From positions 163,158-227,157 of the forward strand of contig NZ_WKJJ01000016.1 of NCBI RefSeq assembly GCF_009674485.1: a stretch of DNA of 64,000 bases, written 5' to 3'. Positions 33,588 to 41,802 of the stretch are shown one piece after another. Each line of letters starts with the position of its first letter. The first letter of the stretch is position 1. Both the position numbers and the translations under genes were made by a program. The stretch comes from Pseudoduganella rivuli. Lineage in GTDB: Bacteria > Pseudomonadota > Gammaproteobacteria > Burkholderiales > Burkholderiaceae_D. Below the pieces are notes generated by a model, which saw only the letters and a program-made list of their open reading frames with translations, did not search any database and was not told the origin of the DNA.

Positions 33588-34634
33588 ATGCAAATCGCTC
33601 AGCGCACCAGTTCCAGCGGAATTGCCGCCCCCTCGGGCAGCAAGACCAGCTCTGCCAGCAAGGTCGATGCGACCGGCTCGGTAGGGCAATCCGCTGCGCC
33701 AGAGCAGGTCGGCGCCCCGGGCGCCCCTGCTCCGGTGGCCCGGCGCGGCCTGAGCAATTGGGACCAGCCGTTGCAGCGGGACATTTCGGGTGCACAGCAA
33801 GCCGTTGATTTCCTGGAGCAAAGCGCCGCCCAGCTGCGCGCACTGAAGGCGGAGCTGTCCGCCAAACTGGCCAACCGTTCGGGCCGCGACGGCCAGGCGG
33901 AAGCCCGCGTCCGCCAGTTCAGCGATACCTGGCGCAACCGCCAGGAAGCATCCGGCGGCACCCTGGACAGCCAGCTCAGCTATAGCAGCAATGAATCGCA
34001 GCAGCGCTTCAAAGTGCGAGGCATGACTATGGGTAACCTGCGTCACGGCGCCCGCGAAACGCTGGCCATTGCTGTCGGTAACGGGGCGCAGGGTTTGCGG
34101 TCGGTCCAGCTGGAACCGGGCTTGTCGGACGAAGAAATCATTGCCCGCTTCAACCAGGCGCTGGCGCCTGTCAATATCAGCGTATCGCTGGCCGATAACG
34201 GCGACCTGGAATTTACCACGCCGGAATCGAACTGGACCAATGTGCGCGATACGATGGCGATCCAGGGCGGCGGCATCCGCTACCCGACCGGCCAGTTGAA
34301 CCGCGTCCGGACCGATCCGGAACCGCCCGTCATCATGCCGGAACAATGGCACACGAATGACGCGGAAATGATCCGCCAGACCTTGCAGCAAGTGATTCAG
34401 GCGCTGGCCCACGTGGAAGCGGCGCTGTCCAAGGTCAACCTGGCGCTGGCCGATGCATCGCAGCGCGCCAATTCCGCCATGCCCGAAGTCAGTGCGGCCG
34501 GCATGGACCAGGCGGCGCAGAATTTTGTCACGACCGCGAACGAGCCCAGCTACTCCTCGCTGCTGAGCCTGACGTCGGCGCTGACCGGCATTAACCGCGA
34601 CCGCGTGATGGCGCTGCTGGGGCTGCGGATGTAA
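33588..34634 (+). CDS. LafW-like hook-associated / flagellin IN-motif protein
   Basis: A 348-residue protein 5 bp after flgL. Residues 1-60 are Ser/Ala/Pro-rich; residues 65-95 and 235-300 look helical (QQAVDFLEQSAAQLRALKAE; IRQTLQQVIQALAHVEAALS). Residues 155-217 resemble a flagellin hook IN-type fold (VQLEPGLSDEEIIARFNQAL, then ISVSLADNGDLEF). In enterobacterial and Aeromonas-type Flag-2 loci the gene after lfgL is lafW, described as a hook-associated protein; position and the IN-like block support that. It is the last gene before a strong terminator. The function is unproven: it could be a second junction protein, a filament-associated protein or a specialised cap. Confidence 0.62.
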   Translation: MQIAQRTSSSGIAAPSGSKTSSASKVDATGSVGQSAAPEQVGAPGAPAPVARRGLSNWDQPLQRDISGAQQAVDFLEQSAAQLRALKAELSAKLANRSGRDGQAEARVRQFSDTWRNRQEASGGTLDSQLSYSSNESQQRFKVRGMTMGNLRHGARETLAIAVGNGAQGLRSVQLEPGLSDEEIIARFNQALAPVNISVSLADNGDLEFTTPESNWTNVRDTMAIQGGGIRYPTGQLNRVRTDPEPPVIMPEQWHTNDAEMIRQTLQQVIQALAHVEAALSKVNLALADASQRANSAMPEVSAAGMDQAAQNFVTTANEPSYSSLLSLTSALTGINRDRVMALLGLRM

Positions 34635-34673
34635 TTATACCGCGAAGAATTGCCGTGCGGCAATGAATTGTTT

Positions 34674-34700
34674 AAGCGGACCTTCGGGTCCGTTTGCATT
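34674..34700 (+). terminator. Rho-independent terminator after the flagellar locus
   Basis: CGGACC (34677-34682), loop TTCG, GGTCCG (34687-34692), extended by A-T and G-T pairs and followed by a T-rich run. The UUCG-type tetraloop makes it very stable. A second small hairpin (ATTGCCG-TG-CGGCAAT, 34649-34664) lies just before it. It ends the flgB-lafW transcript. Confidence 0.82.
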
Positions 34701-34701
34701 T

Positions 34702-34806
34702 GTAGGGCGGTAAGCCGAAGGCTTGCCGCCATTGCGTGCGGCCCGGTGCTGCTGGCGCCAGCGGCGGCGCACGCATGGCGGCTTCCGCAGGCGGAAACCG
34801 CCCTAC
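34702..34806. repeat. REPIN: two inverted REP-type palindromes
   Basis: The element starts GTAGGGCGG (34702-34710) and ends with its exact complement CCGCCCTAC (34798-34806). Each end forms its own hairpin: 34706-34730 (11-bp stem, GAA loop, one G-T pair) and 34777-34802. This GTAGGG(C/T)GG-start, imperfect palindrome layout is that of REP sequences mobilised by RAYT transposases. It sits in the gap between convergent genes, a usual REP location. No RAYT gene is in the window. Confidence 0.75.
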
Positions 34807-34859
34807 GCGAGGCCGTCCGCGATTTATTCAGAACCTCCAGGTTTTCCGAGGTAGCGGCA

Positions 34860-37034
34860 TTACGGCAAACGCGGCAAGCCGTTCCTCGCCATGCCGGCGA
34901 ATTTGTTGGCTTGCACCGCATGGGCAAACACATAGCCCTGCGCATAGTCGCAGCCGGCCGCCACCAGCAGCGCCTGCTGCGCGGGTGTCTCCACCCCTTC
35001 GGCCACCACCTTCAAGCCCAGTTTATGGGCCATGACGATCAGCGCTTCGCACAGCGCCAGGTCGCCGGAATCGCCCACCATGTCCTGCACCAGCGAGCGG
35101 TCGATCTTGACGAAGTCGATATCGAATTTGCGCAAGTGTGCCATCGAGCCATAGCCGGTGCCGAAATCGTCCAGCGCCACCTGCAAGCCCATGGCGCGGT
35201 AATGACGCAGGCGCTCCAGCACTTCCGCCGCATCGTCCATCAACACATTTTCCGTCACATCGATGACGATGGAACGGGGCGCCAGGTCCAGCCGCTCCAC
35301 GTGTTCCAGCCAGTCTCCGGCCCCGGCGCCACGGAATTGCGCGGGCGACTGGTTGATGCTGACCTGGAACGGGCGGCCCAGTTCCTTTTGCCACTCACGC
35401 ACCTGTTCCGCCGCGCGGCGGAAGACCCAGTCGCCGATTTCCACGATCAGCCCGGACGATTCCGCATACGGCATGAAATCGTGGGGATGCAGCAATCCCC
35501 GCTCCGGGTGGCGCCACCGCAGCAACGCCTCGGCCCGCTCGATCATGCCCGTGTTCAGGTTGACGATGGGCTGGTAATACAGTTCGAACTGGCCGGCCGC
35601 CAGCGCGTGGCGCAAATCCGTCGACAGCCGCTGGCGCCGCTGCGCGGCTTGCTGCAAATCCGGCGTGAAGTAATGGTAGCGGTTGCGGCCCGCATTCTTG
35701 GCGGCATACATGGCCTGGTCCGCGTGGCGCAGCAATTCCGACGCGTCGGACGCGTCCGACGGGAACAGCGCGATGCCGACCGAGGCCGACACGCAGCCAT
35801 CGCCCCCTTCGAGGCGGAAGGGCTGGCGCAGCGACGTGATGATGTTTTGCGCCACGCGGTCCACCGACGCCGCGTGGTCCAGGCCCGACACGATGACGAC
35901 AAATTCATCGCCGCCCAGCCGCGCCAGCGTATCGGTGGCGCGCACGCACGCGGTGATGCGCGCCGACGATTCAACCAGCAGCGCATCGCCCTGCTCGTGG
36001 CCATAGGTGTCGTTGATCAGCTTGAAGCCGTCCAGGTCGATGAACAGCAGCGCCAGCAGCAAGCCTTCGCGCCGCGCCTTCTTCATTTCCTGCCCCAGCC
36101 GGTCATGGAACATGTGGCGGTTCGGCAGCGCCGTCAACTGGTCGAAATTCGCCTGTTGCCAGATCAGTTCGGCCGACTGGCGGCTGGCCGTGATATCGGT
36201 CACCAGCGCCAGGGCGCCCATGTAGGCGCCCGCATTGTCAAAGATGGGATTGGTAGCCAGGGTGGCCCATAATTCCTTGCCATCCTTGCGGATGAACTTG
36301 AATTCGTGGCGCTCCGCGATCCCTTGCTGGCGGCGCGCGATATTGCGCTCGAGGATGGCGCGCCCTTCATCGTCCATGAAGGCCACCAGCGGCTGGTCCA
36401 GGATTTCCTCGATGCTGTAGCCCAGCATGGACGCCATCTTGGGATTGACGAACGACGTGCGCGCCTGCGCATCGATTTCCCAGATGCCCTCTTCCGCGCT
36501 GTGGACGATGCGGCGGAACCGTTCTTCACTTTTTTCCAGCGCGGCCAGCTTGCCTTCCGCCGGTTCCAGCACCACGCGGATGGCCTGGCCACTGCCGTCC
36601 GCGCTGGCCCGCAACGATGCGGGAAAACCCGTGTCGCCGGGACGGCCATGGGTCAGCTGCAAATCGCAGCGCTGGGGGTTGCTGGTATTGGCCGCGTCGC
36701 GAATGAAGGCATCGAAGTCAGACAGGAAGCGGGGCGCGACAAACTGGCGGAACAACACCTGGCCGGCAGTATTGCGCCGCAGGCCCAGCAAATCCGCGCC
36801 CACGATATTCATTTGCAGGATCGTGGTGTCGAACGCCAGCACAAAGTAACCAACAGGAGCCAGCAGGTGGATATCGTTGAAATACGCCTGGTCTTGCTCG
36901 TAGCGGGCCCGTTCCGGCGTCAGCGCCAGGTCATCCAGCGACCCGGGGCCATGAACCGCCAATGGCGCATCCCCCAACACCGGCCGCAGAAGGTCGGAGG
37001 ACTGCAACACCGATGCATGCAATTGCTTGTCCAT
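34860..37034 (-). CDS. PAS-PAS-GGDEF-EAL cyclic di-GMP protein
   Basis: A 724-residue cytosolic protein: a first PAS-like region (about 50-165), a second PAS (about 170-295, with FNPIFDN-like NPIFDNAGAYMGALALVTDI), a GGDEF domain (about 310-465) and an EAL domain (about 480-720). The GGDEF active-site motif is intact, and the inhibitory RxxD site (RATD) lies five residues before it. The EAL domain keeps EALLR, DVTEN, DDFGTGYGS and FVKIDR, so both synthesis and hydrolysis of c-di-GMP are possible. c-di-GMP usually governs the swim/attach decision, so placement beside the flagellar locus is suggestive, but it is convergent with it and separately expressed. Confidence 0.92.
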   Translation of the reverse strand: MDKQLHASVLQSSDLLRPVLGDAPLAVHGPGSLDDLALTPERARYEQDQAYFNDIHLLAPVGYFVLAFDTTILQMNIVGADLLGLRRNTAGQVLFRQFVAPRFLSDFDAFIRDAANTSNPQRCDLQLTHGRPGDTGFPASLRASADGSGQAIRVVLEPAEGKLAALEKSEERFRRIVHSAEEGIWEIDAQARTSFVNPKMASMLGYSIEEILDQPLVAFMDDEGRAILERNIARRQQGIAERHEFKFIRKDGKELWATLATNPIFDNAGAYMGALALVTDITASRQSAELIWQQANFDQLTALPNRHMFHDRLGQEMKKARREGLLLALLFIDLDGFKLINDTYGHEQGDALLVESSARITACVRATDTLARLGGDEFVVIVSGLDHAASVDRVAQNIITSLRQPFRLEGGDGCVSASVGIALFPSDASDASELLRHADQAMYAAKNAGRNRYHYFTPDLQQAAQRRQRLSTDLRHALAAGQFELYYQPIVNLNTGMIERAEALLRWRHPERGLLHPHDFMPYAESSGLIVEIGDWVFRRAAEQVREWQKELGRPFQVSINQSPAQFRGAGAGDWLEHVERLDLAPRSIVIDVTENVLMDDAAEVLERLRHYRAMGLQVALDDFGTGYGSMAHLRKFDIDFVKIDRSLVQDMVGDSGDLALCEALIVMAHKLGLKVVAEGVETPAQQALLVAAGCDYAQGYVFAHAVQANKFAGMARNGLPRLP

Positions 37035-37151
37035 GCCACCGCCTTATCGTGGAATGCCGTGCCGGTAGATCGTGCGCGATCTTTAAACCTAGACTAGCAT
37101 GCCCCTCCGGGTGTGTCGAGTGTACGAACACAACAGGAAGTCACCGGGAAG

Positions 37152-37811
37152 TTAGCGCGTGTGCGGGCGGTTCAAGCGGCGTTCCGCCTGGCGCTGCAGC
37201 GCTTCGAACGCCAGGCTCATGACCCAGTAGATGGCGGCCGCCGCCATGTACAACGGCAGCGGCTGAAAGGTGGTGGCAATCACTTCCTTGGTGGACAACA
37301 TCAATTCCGTCATCGTGATCACGGATACCAGCGACGTATCCTTGATCAGGCTGATCAGGCTGTTGCTCATGGCGGGGACCGCCACCCGCAGCGCCTGCGG
37401 CATGACCACGTGCACCAGCGTGTCGCGGTAACCCAGCCCCAGCGAATAACTGGCCCACCACTGGCCGCGCGCCACCGACGCGATCGCGCCGCGCAAGCTT
37501 TCCGACAGATACGCGCCCGCGTTCAGGCTCAGCGCCAGGATACCGGCGGTCACCGGCGTGAATTCAATGCCGATGCCGGGCAAGCCGTAATAAATCACGA
37601 ACAATTGCACCAGCAGCGGCGTGCCCCGCATCAGGCTGACATAAATCGCGGCCGGCCATGACAGCAGGCGCCACGGCAGGATGCGCAGCACGGCGACCGG
37701 GAAGCCGATCAGCAAACCGCCCGCCATCGCCGCCATGGCGAACACCAGCGTATAGCCGGCGCCCTTCAGCATGACGGGGGCCGCTTCCTGCAACAGCGTC
37801 AGGAGATCCAC
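37152..37811 (-). CDS. Amino acid ABC transporter permease (cystine TcyL-like)
   Basis: A 219-residue inner-membrane permease of the polar amino acid family. Its sequence follows the cystine-type permease TcyL/YecS: LLKGAGYTLVFAMAAMAGGL, RGTPLLVQLFVIYYGLPGIG and the EAA-like loop GLGYRDTLVHVVMPQALRVA, then SLISLIKDTSLVSVI. I chose GTG at 37811, which shares one base with the TAG of the binding-protein gene. An upstream GTG at 37844 would lie inside that gene. No ATPase gene follows: the next gene leftward is the GGDEF-EAL protein. Confidence 0.86.
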   Translation of the reverse strand: MDLLTLLQEAAPVMLKGAGYTLVFAMAAMAGGLLIGFPVAVLRILPWRLLSWPAAIYVSLMRGTPLLVQLFVIYYGLPGIGIEFTPVTAGILALSLNAGAYLSESLRGAIASVARGQWWASYSLGLGYRDTLVHVVMPQALRVAVPAMSNSLISLIKDTSLVSVITMTELMLSTKEVIATTFQPLPLYMAAAAIYWVMSLAFEALQRQAERRLNRPHTR

Positions 37812-38602
37812 TAGGGCGCCTTGCTGACGTCCGTGCCGAACCACTTGACGGCAATGGCTTTCAGGCTGCCGTCCGCCGCCGCCTCGGCCAGCGCTTTATT
37901 GATCGCGGCCTTGAATTCCGGGTTGCCCTTCTTGATCGGGATGGCCGCGCGTTCCACCGTGCCGACCTTGGCGCCGGCGCGGATCGGCAAATCCGATGTT
38001 TTCAGCAGGTAAGCCGTCATCAGGCTGTCGTTCAGCGCCGCATCGATCCGGCCCACGGACAAATCGCGCAGGTTTTCCGGCGCGGCCGGGTAACTGCGCA
38101 CGTCGATGCCGCCCGCCGCCTTGGCTTGCTGCTCGAACACGCTGCCCTGCCCCACGCCGACTTTCTTGCCTTTCAGGTCGGCCAGCGAAGCATAGACCGC
38201 CTTGTCGTCGCGGCGCTGGATCAGCTGCGGCGCGGAATACGTATAGGGCGTGGAAAAGTCGAACGCCAGTTCCCGCTTGGGCTGGACCGTCACCTGCGCC
38301 ACGATCACGTCATATTTGCCGCTGGCCAGTCCCGCCAGAATGCTGGCCCATTCGGTCGTCACGAATTCCGGTTTCAGCCCCAGCTTGCCGGCCACCAGTT
38401 TCGCCACGTCGACGTCATAGCCCTGCAACTCGCCGGTCTTGGCATCCTTGTAGTTAAACGGCGGATACGTGCCTTCCGTGGCGATTTTCAAGGTGCCCCG
38501 GGCCTTGACGGTGGCCAGCAAATCGGCGGCGTGGACCTGGGAGGCGGCGGCCAGCAGCAGCGCGGCGGCCAGCTTGACGGTGGTGCGGCGGGACAGTGCC
38601 AT
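37811..38602 (-). CDS. Periplasmic amino acid-binding protein (cystine TcyJ-like)
   Basis: A 263-residue family-3 solute-binding protein with a signal peptide ending VHA-ADLL near residue 25. Core motifs: GTLKIATEGTYPPFNYKDAK, GYDVDVAKLVAGKLGLKPEF, VTTEWASILAGLASGKYDVI, and LKGKKVGVGQGSVFEQQAKA in the hinge region. It captures a polar amino acid, plausibly cystine, for the permease at 37152, with which it is translationally coupled (TAGTG). Confidence 0.87.
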   Translation of the reverse strand: MALSRRTTVKLAAALLLAAASQVHAADLLATVKARGTLKIATEGTYPPFNYKDAKTGELQGYDVDVAKLVAGKLGLKPEFVTTEWASILAGLASGKYDVIVAQVTVQPKRELAFDFSTPYTYSAPQLIQRRDDKAVYASLADLKGKKVGVGQGSVFEQQAKAAGGIDVRSYPAAPENLRDLSVGRIDAALNDSLMTAYLLKTSDLPIRAGAKVGTVERAAIPIKKGNPEFKAAINKALAEAAADGSLKAIAVKWFGTDVSKAP

Positions 38603-38616
38603 GGATTTCCTTTACG

Positions 38617-39018
38617 TTAAAAGCGGGTGCGCTGGCCCCGCCCGAAATTGCGTCCAACCACGAGGATGGACGTGGCGATCAGGCCGGACAAGCCCATGAT
38701 CAGTTGCACGAGCTTATCGTCCGGCAAAACCCACAGCGAACCCTTCGGCGGCTCCACCTGCCCGATGGCGACGATCAGCGGCGCGACCCATTCCGCCTCT
38801 TCCGTCACATCGAGGAGGATGGCGCCGTCCTGCGTGGTCTGCATGTAAATCTCGCCCCCTTCGGCCAGCGTGAAGCACACGCCATAGCCGGTTTCATGGG
38901 GAGCGATCAATTCCTGCATGGCGAGGTTGTGCTCGGCGATCCACAACTCGACATCGGCAGGGGTTTCCAGCGCCGTCCAGGGTACGGGACGGAAGCGCGG
39001 TGTTTCAGTGTGCTGCAT
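38617..39018 (-). CDS. Hypothetical protein with C-terminal membrane anchor
   Basis: A 133-residue protein of unknown function. The ATG at 39018 is chosen because AGGAAA lies 5 bp upstream; a longer in-frame start nine codons earlier lacks a site. The body is acidic and Trp-containing (YGVCFTLAEGGEIYMQTTQD; TEEAEWVAPLIVAIGQVEPP). Residues around 108-127 form one membrane segment (LVQLIMGLSGLIATSILVVG) followed by a basic tail (GRGQRTRF). That suggests a tail-anchored inner-membrane protein with its main domain in the cytosol. It lies 14 bp upstream of the amino acid-binding protein gene, so they may share a transcript. Confidence 0.65.
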   Translation of the reverse strand: MQHTETPRFRPVPWTALETPADVELWIAEHNLAMQELIAPHETGYGVCFTLAEGGEIYMQTTQDGAILLDVTEEAEWVAPLIVAIGQVEPPKGSLWVLPDDKLVQLIMGLSGLIATSILVVGRNFGRGQRTRF

Positions 39019-39072
39019 GGTTTCCTGAAAGTACAAGTGAATCACGCAGTGTAAACCAATCGCCTGGCCAAA

Positions 39073-39804
39073 TCACCCTTTCCACGTCCGCTTCAAGCCG
39101 GTATCGGCATGGATCCAGCCGCCCCGCGGACCGGAGCGGTAATAGAAGCCCACGCCGCCCTGGCGGAAACTGCGCACCAGTCCGCCCAGCACTTCTTCAT
39201 TGAGGTTGGGGATGCGGATATCGGCCGCCTTGCCTTCCATGTGCAGCGACTGCCGCGCGGCGGGAATGCCCTGCTCGATCAGCTTGTTGTTGGAACTCCT
39301 GGTGCGGTAGCCGGACAGGATTTCCACCGGGCTTTCAATGCCGAAGCGCGCCACGAACGCCTGCGCGCCCCATAGGGTTTCCAGCAATTTCGGGTCGATC
39401 GGGGCAGTCTCCTTGCCATTCACGTCGCGCAGCAAGTGGCACAGTTCCTGATAGGCCGAATCAATGATTTCACCGTCTTTCCAATACAGCAGCCTGGTTT
39501 TTTCACCGCTGGCGGGACGGATCAGCTGGATCGTGCGGGGTTTCAGCCAGAATTCCAGGTCCAGCGATTGCGCGTCAAAAATGTCCGGCGGCGGCTCCAG
39601 GTCCTCGTCCGGAGCGGGTGTCATCTGCGCCAGTTGCACGGGCTTGTCCGCCCCTTTGACGGGCGCCTTGGAAGCGGGTTTCGGTGCGGCCTTGGCCTGC
39701 CGCACCGGTTCCGCGCGCGCGGCGCATCCCAGCAGCGGCGCACCGATGAAACTGGCGGCGGTCAGGCCCAAACCAGTCTGTAAGAAGTCTCTGCGCGTTG
39801 CCAT
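39073..39804 (-). CDS. YcbK/MepK-type murein endopeptidase
   Basis: A 243-residue protein with a Tat-like signal (ATRRDFLQTGLGLTAASFIG). The C-terminal 130 residues are a DUF882/M15-like peptidase domain: ILSGYRTRSSNNKL, SLHMEGKAADIRIP with the metal-binding His and Asp, and GGWIHADTG with the third ligand. MepK of E. coli belongs to this family and cuts mDap-mDap cross-links, so a peptidoglycan role is likely. The middle (residues 35-80) is an Ala/Pro/Lys linker. Confidence 0.85.
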   Translation of the reverse strand: MATRRDFLQTGLGLTAASFIGAPLLGCAARAEPVRQAKAAPKPASKAPVKGADKPVQLAQMTPAPDEDLEPPPDIFDAQSLDLEFWLKPRTIQLIRPASGEKTRLLYWKDGEIIDSAYQELCHLLRDVNGKETAPIDPKLLETLWGAQAFVARFGIESPVEILSGYRTRSSNNKLIEQGIPAARQSLHMEGKAADIRIPNLNEEVLGGLVRSFRQGGVGFYYRSGPRGGWIHADTGLKRTWKG

Positions 39805-39899
39805 ACTTATTCCGATAAAACAATACCCTGTAACTATAGCTGATTAGCGGAGGGTGTTGAGAAACCGCTTTAAGTGAGCGTGGCAGGCTTAAGACGAAA

Positions 39900-40760
39900 T
39901 TAAGGCAAGGCGACCGCCGCCAGCTCCGCCCCGGCGGCCGGCGGCGCCAGCGCCGGTTGCGGCACGTCCAGCAGCGTCCCCTGCGCCAGCAGCGGCGCCC
40001 CCGCCGCTTCCGCGATGCGGTGCAGCGCCTGCAGGGCGCCGACGGTGTCGAGGCGGCGGAATTCCGTGCGCACGCCGGCCTGGCGCGACTGCTCCAGCAG
40101 CGCCACGGTGGCGGCGTCGGCATCGATCGAGCCGCCAACGCCGCGCGCATCGAGCCGCAACACGTCCGGGCGCACCCGCTCCAGCAGCGCCGCGCCATCG
40201 CGCGCGCCGGACGCCTGCACGGCAAAGCGGAAACCGTTGCGGCGGTAATTGTCCGCCACATAATTGATCAGCCAGCCCTGCTGCGCCGTCACGGGCGGCA
40301 ACAGCAGCACGATGCGGGCCAGCGGCAATTCCAGCGCATCGAGGATGCGGCGGAACGCGTAGCCGTGGTTGCTGGACACGGCGCTCAGCAGGCGGCTGTG
40401 CACGTTCAGGTACAGGTCCGTATCACCAGCGCCAACCGCCTCTTCCTGGCGGAAGAAGTTAATCGCATGCAGCATGCGGCACAAACGGTCCAGTTCCACG
40501 GATTCATCGTCGCTGGCGGCGCTGTCCAGCAACTTCCACAACGACAGCCCTTCGCCACCGCCCGCCGCGCTGCGCGCCAATCCTTCATAGGCAATCGCCG
40601 CGCCCTGCTGCAATTCCCGCACCGGCTGGAACGCGCTCGTCATCGTGCAATTGAAGAAGCGGCCCTGCGCGCGGCCAAGCGGGTCGAGCTGGATGCTGGT
40701 GTGGGATGCGCCGTCGCGGGACAGGCGGGACAGGTATTGGTTCAGGACGGGAAAGCTCAT
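39900..40760 (-). CDS. Degenerate (catalytically dead) EAL-domain protein
   Basis: A 286-residue protein with an EAL-type fold over residues 40-265. ExLxR survives as EGLAR and the Asn of the second block is in LYLNVHSRLL. The DDFGTG metal-binding loop is replaced by VQASGAR, the conserved Glu of the VTE block by Pro (RIVLLLPP), and the catalytic Lys of KID by Arg (VLRLDAR). It should therefore not hydrolyse c-di-GMP and may be a c-di-GMP sensor or a protein-binding relic. The ATG at 40760 has GGAG 10 bp upstream; an open frame continuing to 40901 has no good start. It is divergent from the YafJ-like gene across a large inverted repeat. Confidence 0.7.
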   Translation of the reverse strand: MSFPVLNQYLSRLSRDGASHTSIQLDPLGRAQGRFFNCTMTSAFQPVRELQQGAAIAYEGLARSAAGGGEGLSLWKLLDSAASDDESVELDRLCRMLHAINFFRQEEAVGAGDTDLYLNVHSRLLSAVSSNHGYAFRRILDALELPLARIVLLLPPVTAQQGWLINYVADNYRRNGFRFAVQASGARDGAALLERVRPDVLRLDARGVGGSIDADAATVALLEQSRQAGVRTEFRRLDTVGALQALHRIAEAAGAPLLAQGTLLDVPQPALAPPAAGAELAAVALP

Positions 40761-40820
40761 CTTGGTTGGCTCCAGGTTGCTGCAATGGCGACACCTTATC
40801 CCAGCCGTTGTCGCGGCAAA

Positions 40821-40905
40821 ACGAATGGTTTTTTCCATGTGTATTCGTTTTATGCATATGGCATCACCTATCGCATTACACATATGCATATAGAAAAACA
40901 TTCGT
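40821..40905. promoter_or_regulatory. Nested inverted repeats between divergent genes
   Basis: TATGCATATG (40851-40860) and its perfect complement CATATGCATA (40881-40890) are separated by 20 bp, i.e. centres 30 bp (about three helical turns) apart. Outside them, ACGAATG (40821-40827) pairs with CATTCGT (40899-40905), and a further ATTCGT is at 40843-40848. The region is AT-rich and holds the promoters of the EAL-like (leftward) and amidotransferase (rightward) genes. The spacing suggests a cooperatively bound regulator. Confidence 0.55.
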
Positions 40906-40965
40906 TCCCCCGCTTTGCCACCGCCGTTATCGTGGACTCATCGTTATTTTTCTTGCGGTGTCACC

Positions 40966-41787
40966 ATGTGCCAGCTCCTCGGAATGAACAGCAACCAGCC
41001 TGCCGACTTGCGCTTTTCCTTTGCGGGATTTGCCGAACGGGGCGGCCGCACCGGGGAACACAAGGATGGCTGGGGCATCGCCTTCCATACCCGCCGCGGC
41101 GTGCGCCTGTTCCGCGACCAGCGCGCCACCATCGAGTCGCCGCTGGCCGAGCAAATGAAACAGCGCCGCATCAAGGCCAGCAACGTGGTGGCGCACATCC
41201 GCAAGGCCACGCAAGGCCGCATCGCCCAGGAAAACTGCCACCCGTTCACCCGCACCTTGTGGGGCCGCACGTGGTCGTTTGCCCACAATGGCGATTTGAA
41301 AGGGTTTTATCCGGATGCCGGCCTGTATGACGTGGAAGGCGACACCGACAGCGAACGGGCGTTTTGCCACCTGCTGTCCGGCCTGGCCGACCGCTTTGCC
41401 ACGCAGCCGGGACGGCGCGCCTTGTATGTGGCGGTGTCGGAACTGGCGGCGGAGATCGCCGTGCACGGTGTGTTCAATTTCCTGCTGTCCGATGGCGAGA
41501 CCCTGCTGGCGCACTGCTCGACGCAATTGCACTACGTGTCGCGCGCCTATCCGTTTGCCCAGGCCAGCCTGATCGATTGCGAACGCAGCATCGACCTGAG
41601 CCGGCACAACGGCCCGGACGACCGCATGGCGGTGATCGCCACCCAGCCGCTGACCAGCGATGAAACGTGGCACGCGTTCGTGCCGGGAGAACTGAAGATG
41701 TTTGCCGACGGCCATGCCATCGATGCGGCCAGCCTGAGCTATCACGCCCATGGCCGCGACAGCGCCGCCTGCGCGTGCGCCGCCTGA
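40966..41787 (+). CDS. Class II glutamine amidotransferase, YafJ type
   Basis: A 273-residue Ntn-hydrolase. The start at ATG 40966 is fixed by biology: Cys2 (MCQLLGMN) must be the N-terminal nucleophile after Met removal. Other family features: ERGGRTGEHKDGWGIAF, VVAHIRKATQGRIAQENCHP with the substrate-binding Arg, and WSFAHNGDLKGF. The family releases ammonia from glutamine or related amides; the acceptor for YafJ-type proteins is not established, so the substrate is open. It converges on the oxygenase-like gene with 15 bp between stops. Confidence 0.87.
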   Translation: MCQLLGMNSNQPADLRFSFAGFAERGGRTGEHKDGWGIAFHTRRGVRLFRDQRATIESPLAEQMKQRRIKASNVVAHIRKATQGRIAQENCHPFTRTLWGRTWSFAHNGDLKGFYPDAGLYDVEGDTDSERAFCHLLSGLADRFATQPGRRALYVAVSELAAEIAVHGVFNFLLSDGETLLAHCSTQLHYVSRAYPFAQASLIDCERSIDLSRHNGPDDRMAVIATQPLTSDETWHAFVPGELKMFADGHAIDAASLSYHAHGRDSAACACAA

Positions 41788-41802
41788 ACGGTCCTTGCAA
41801 CG

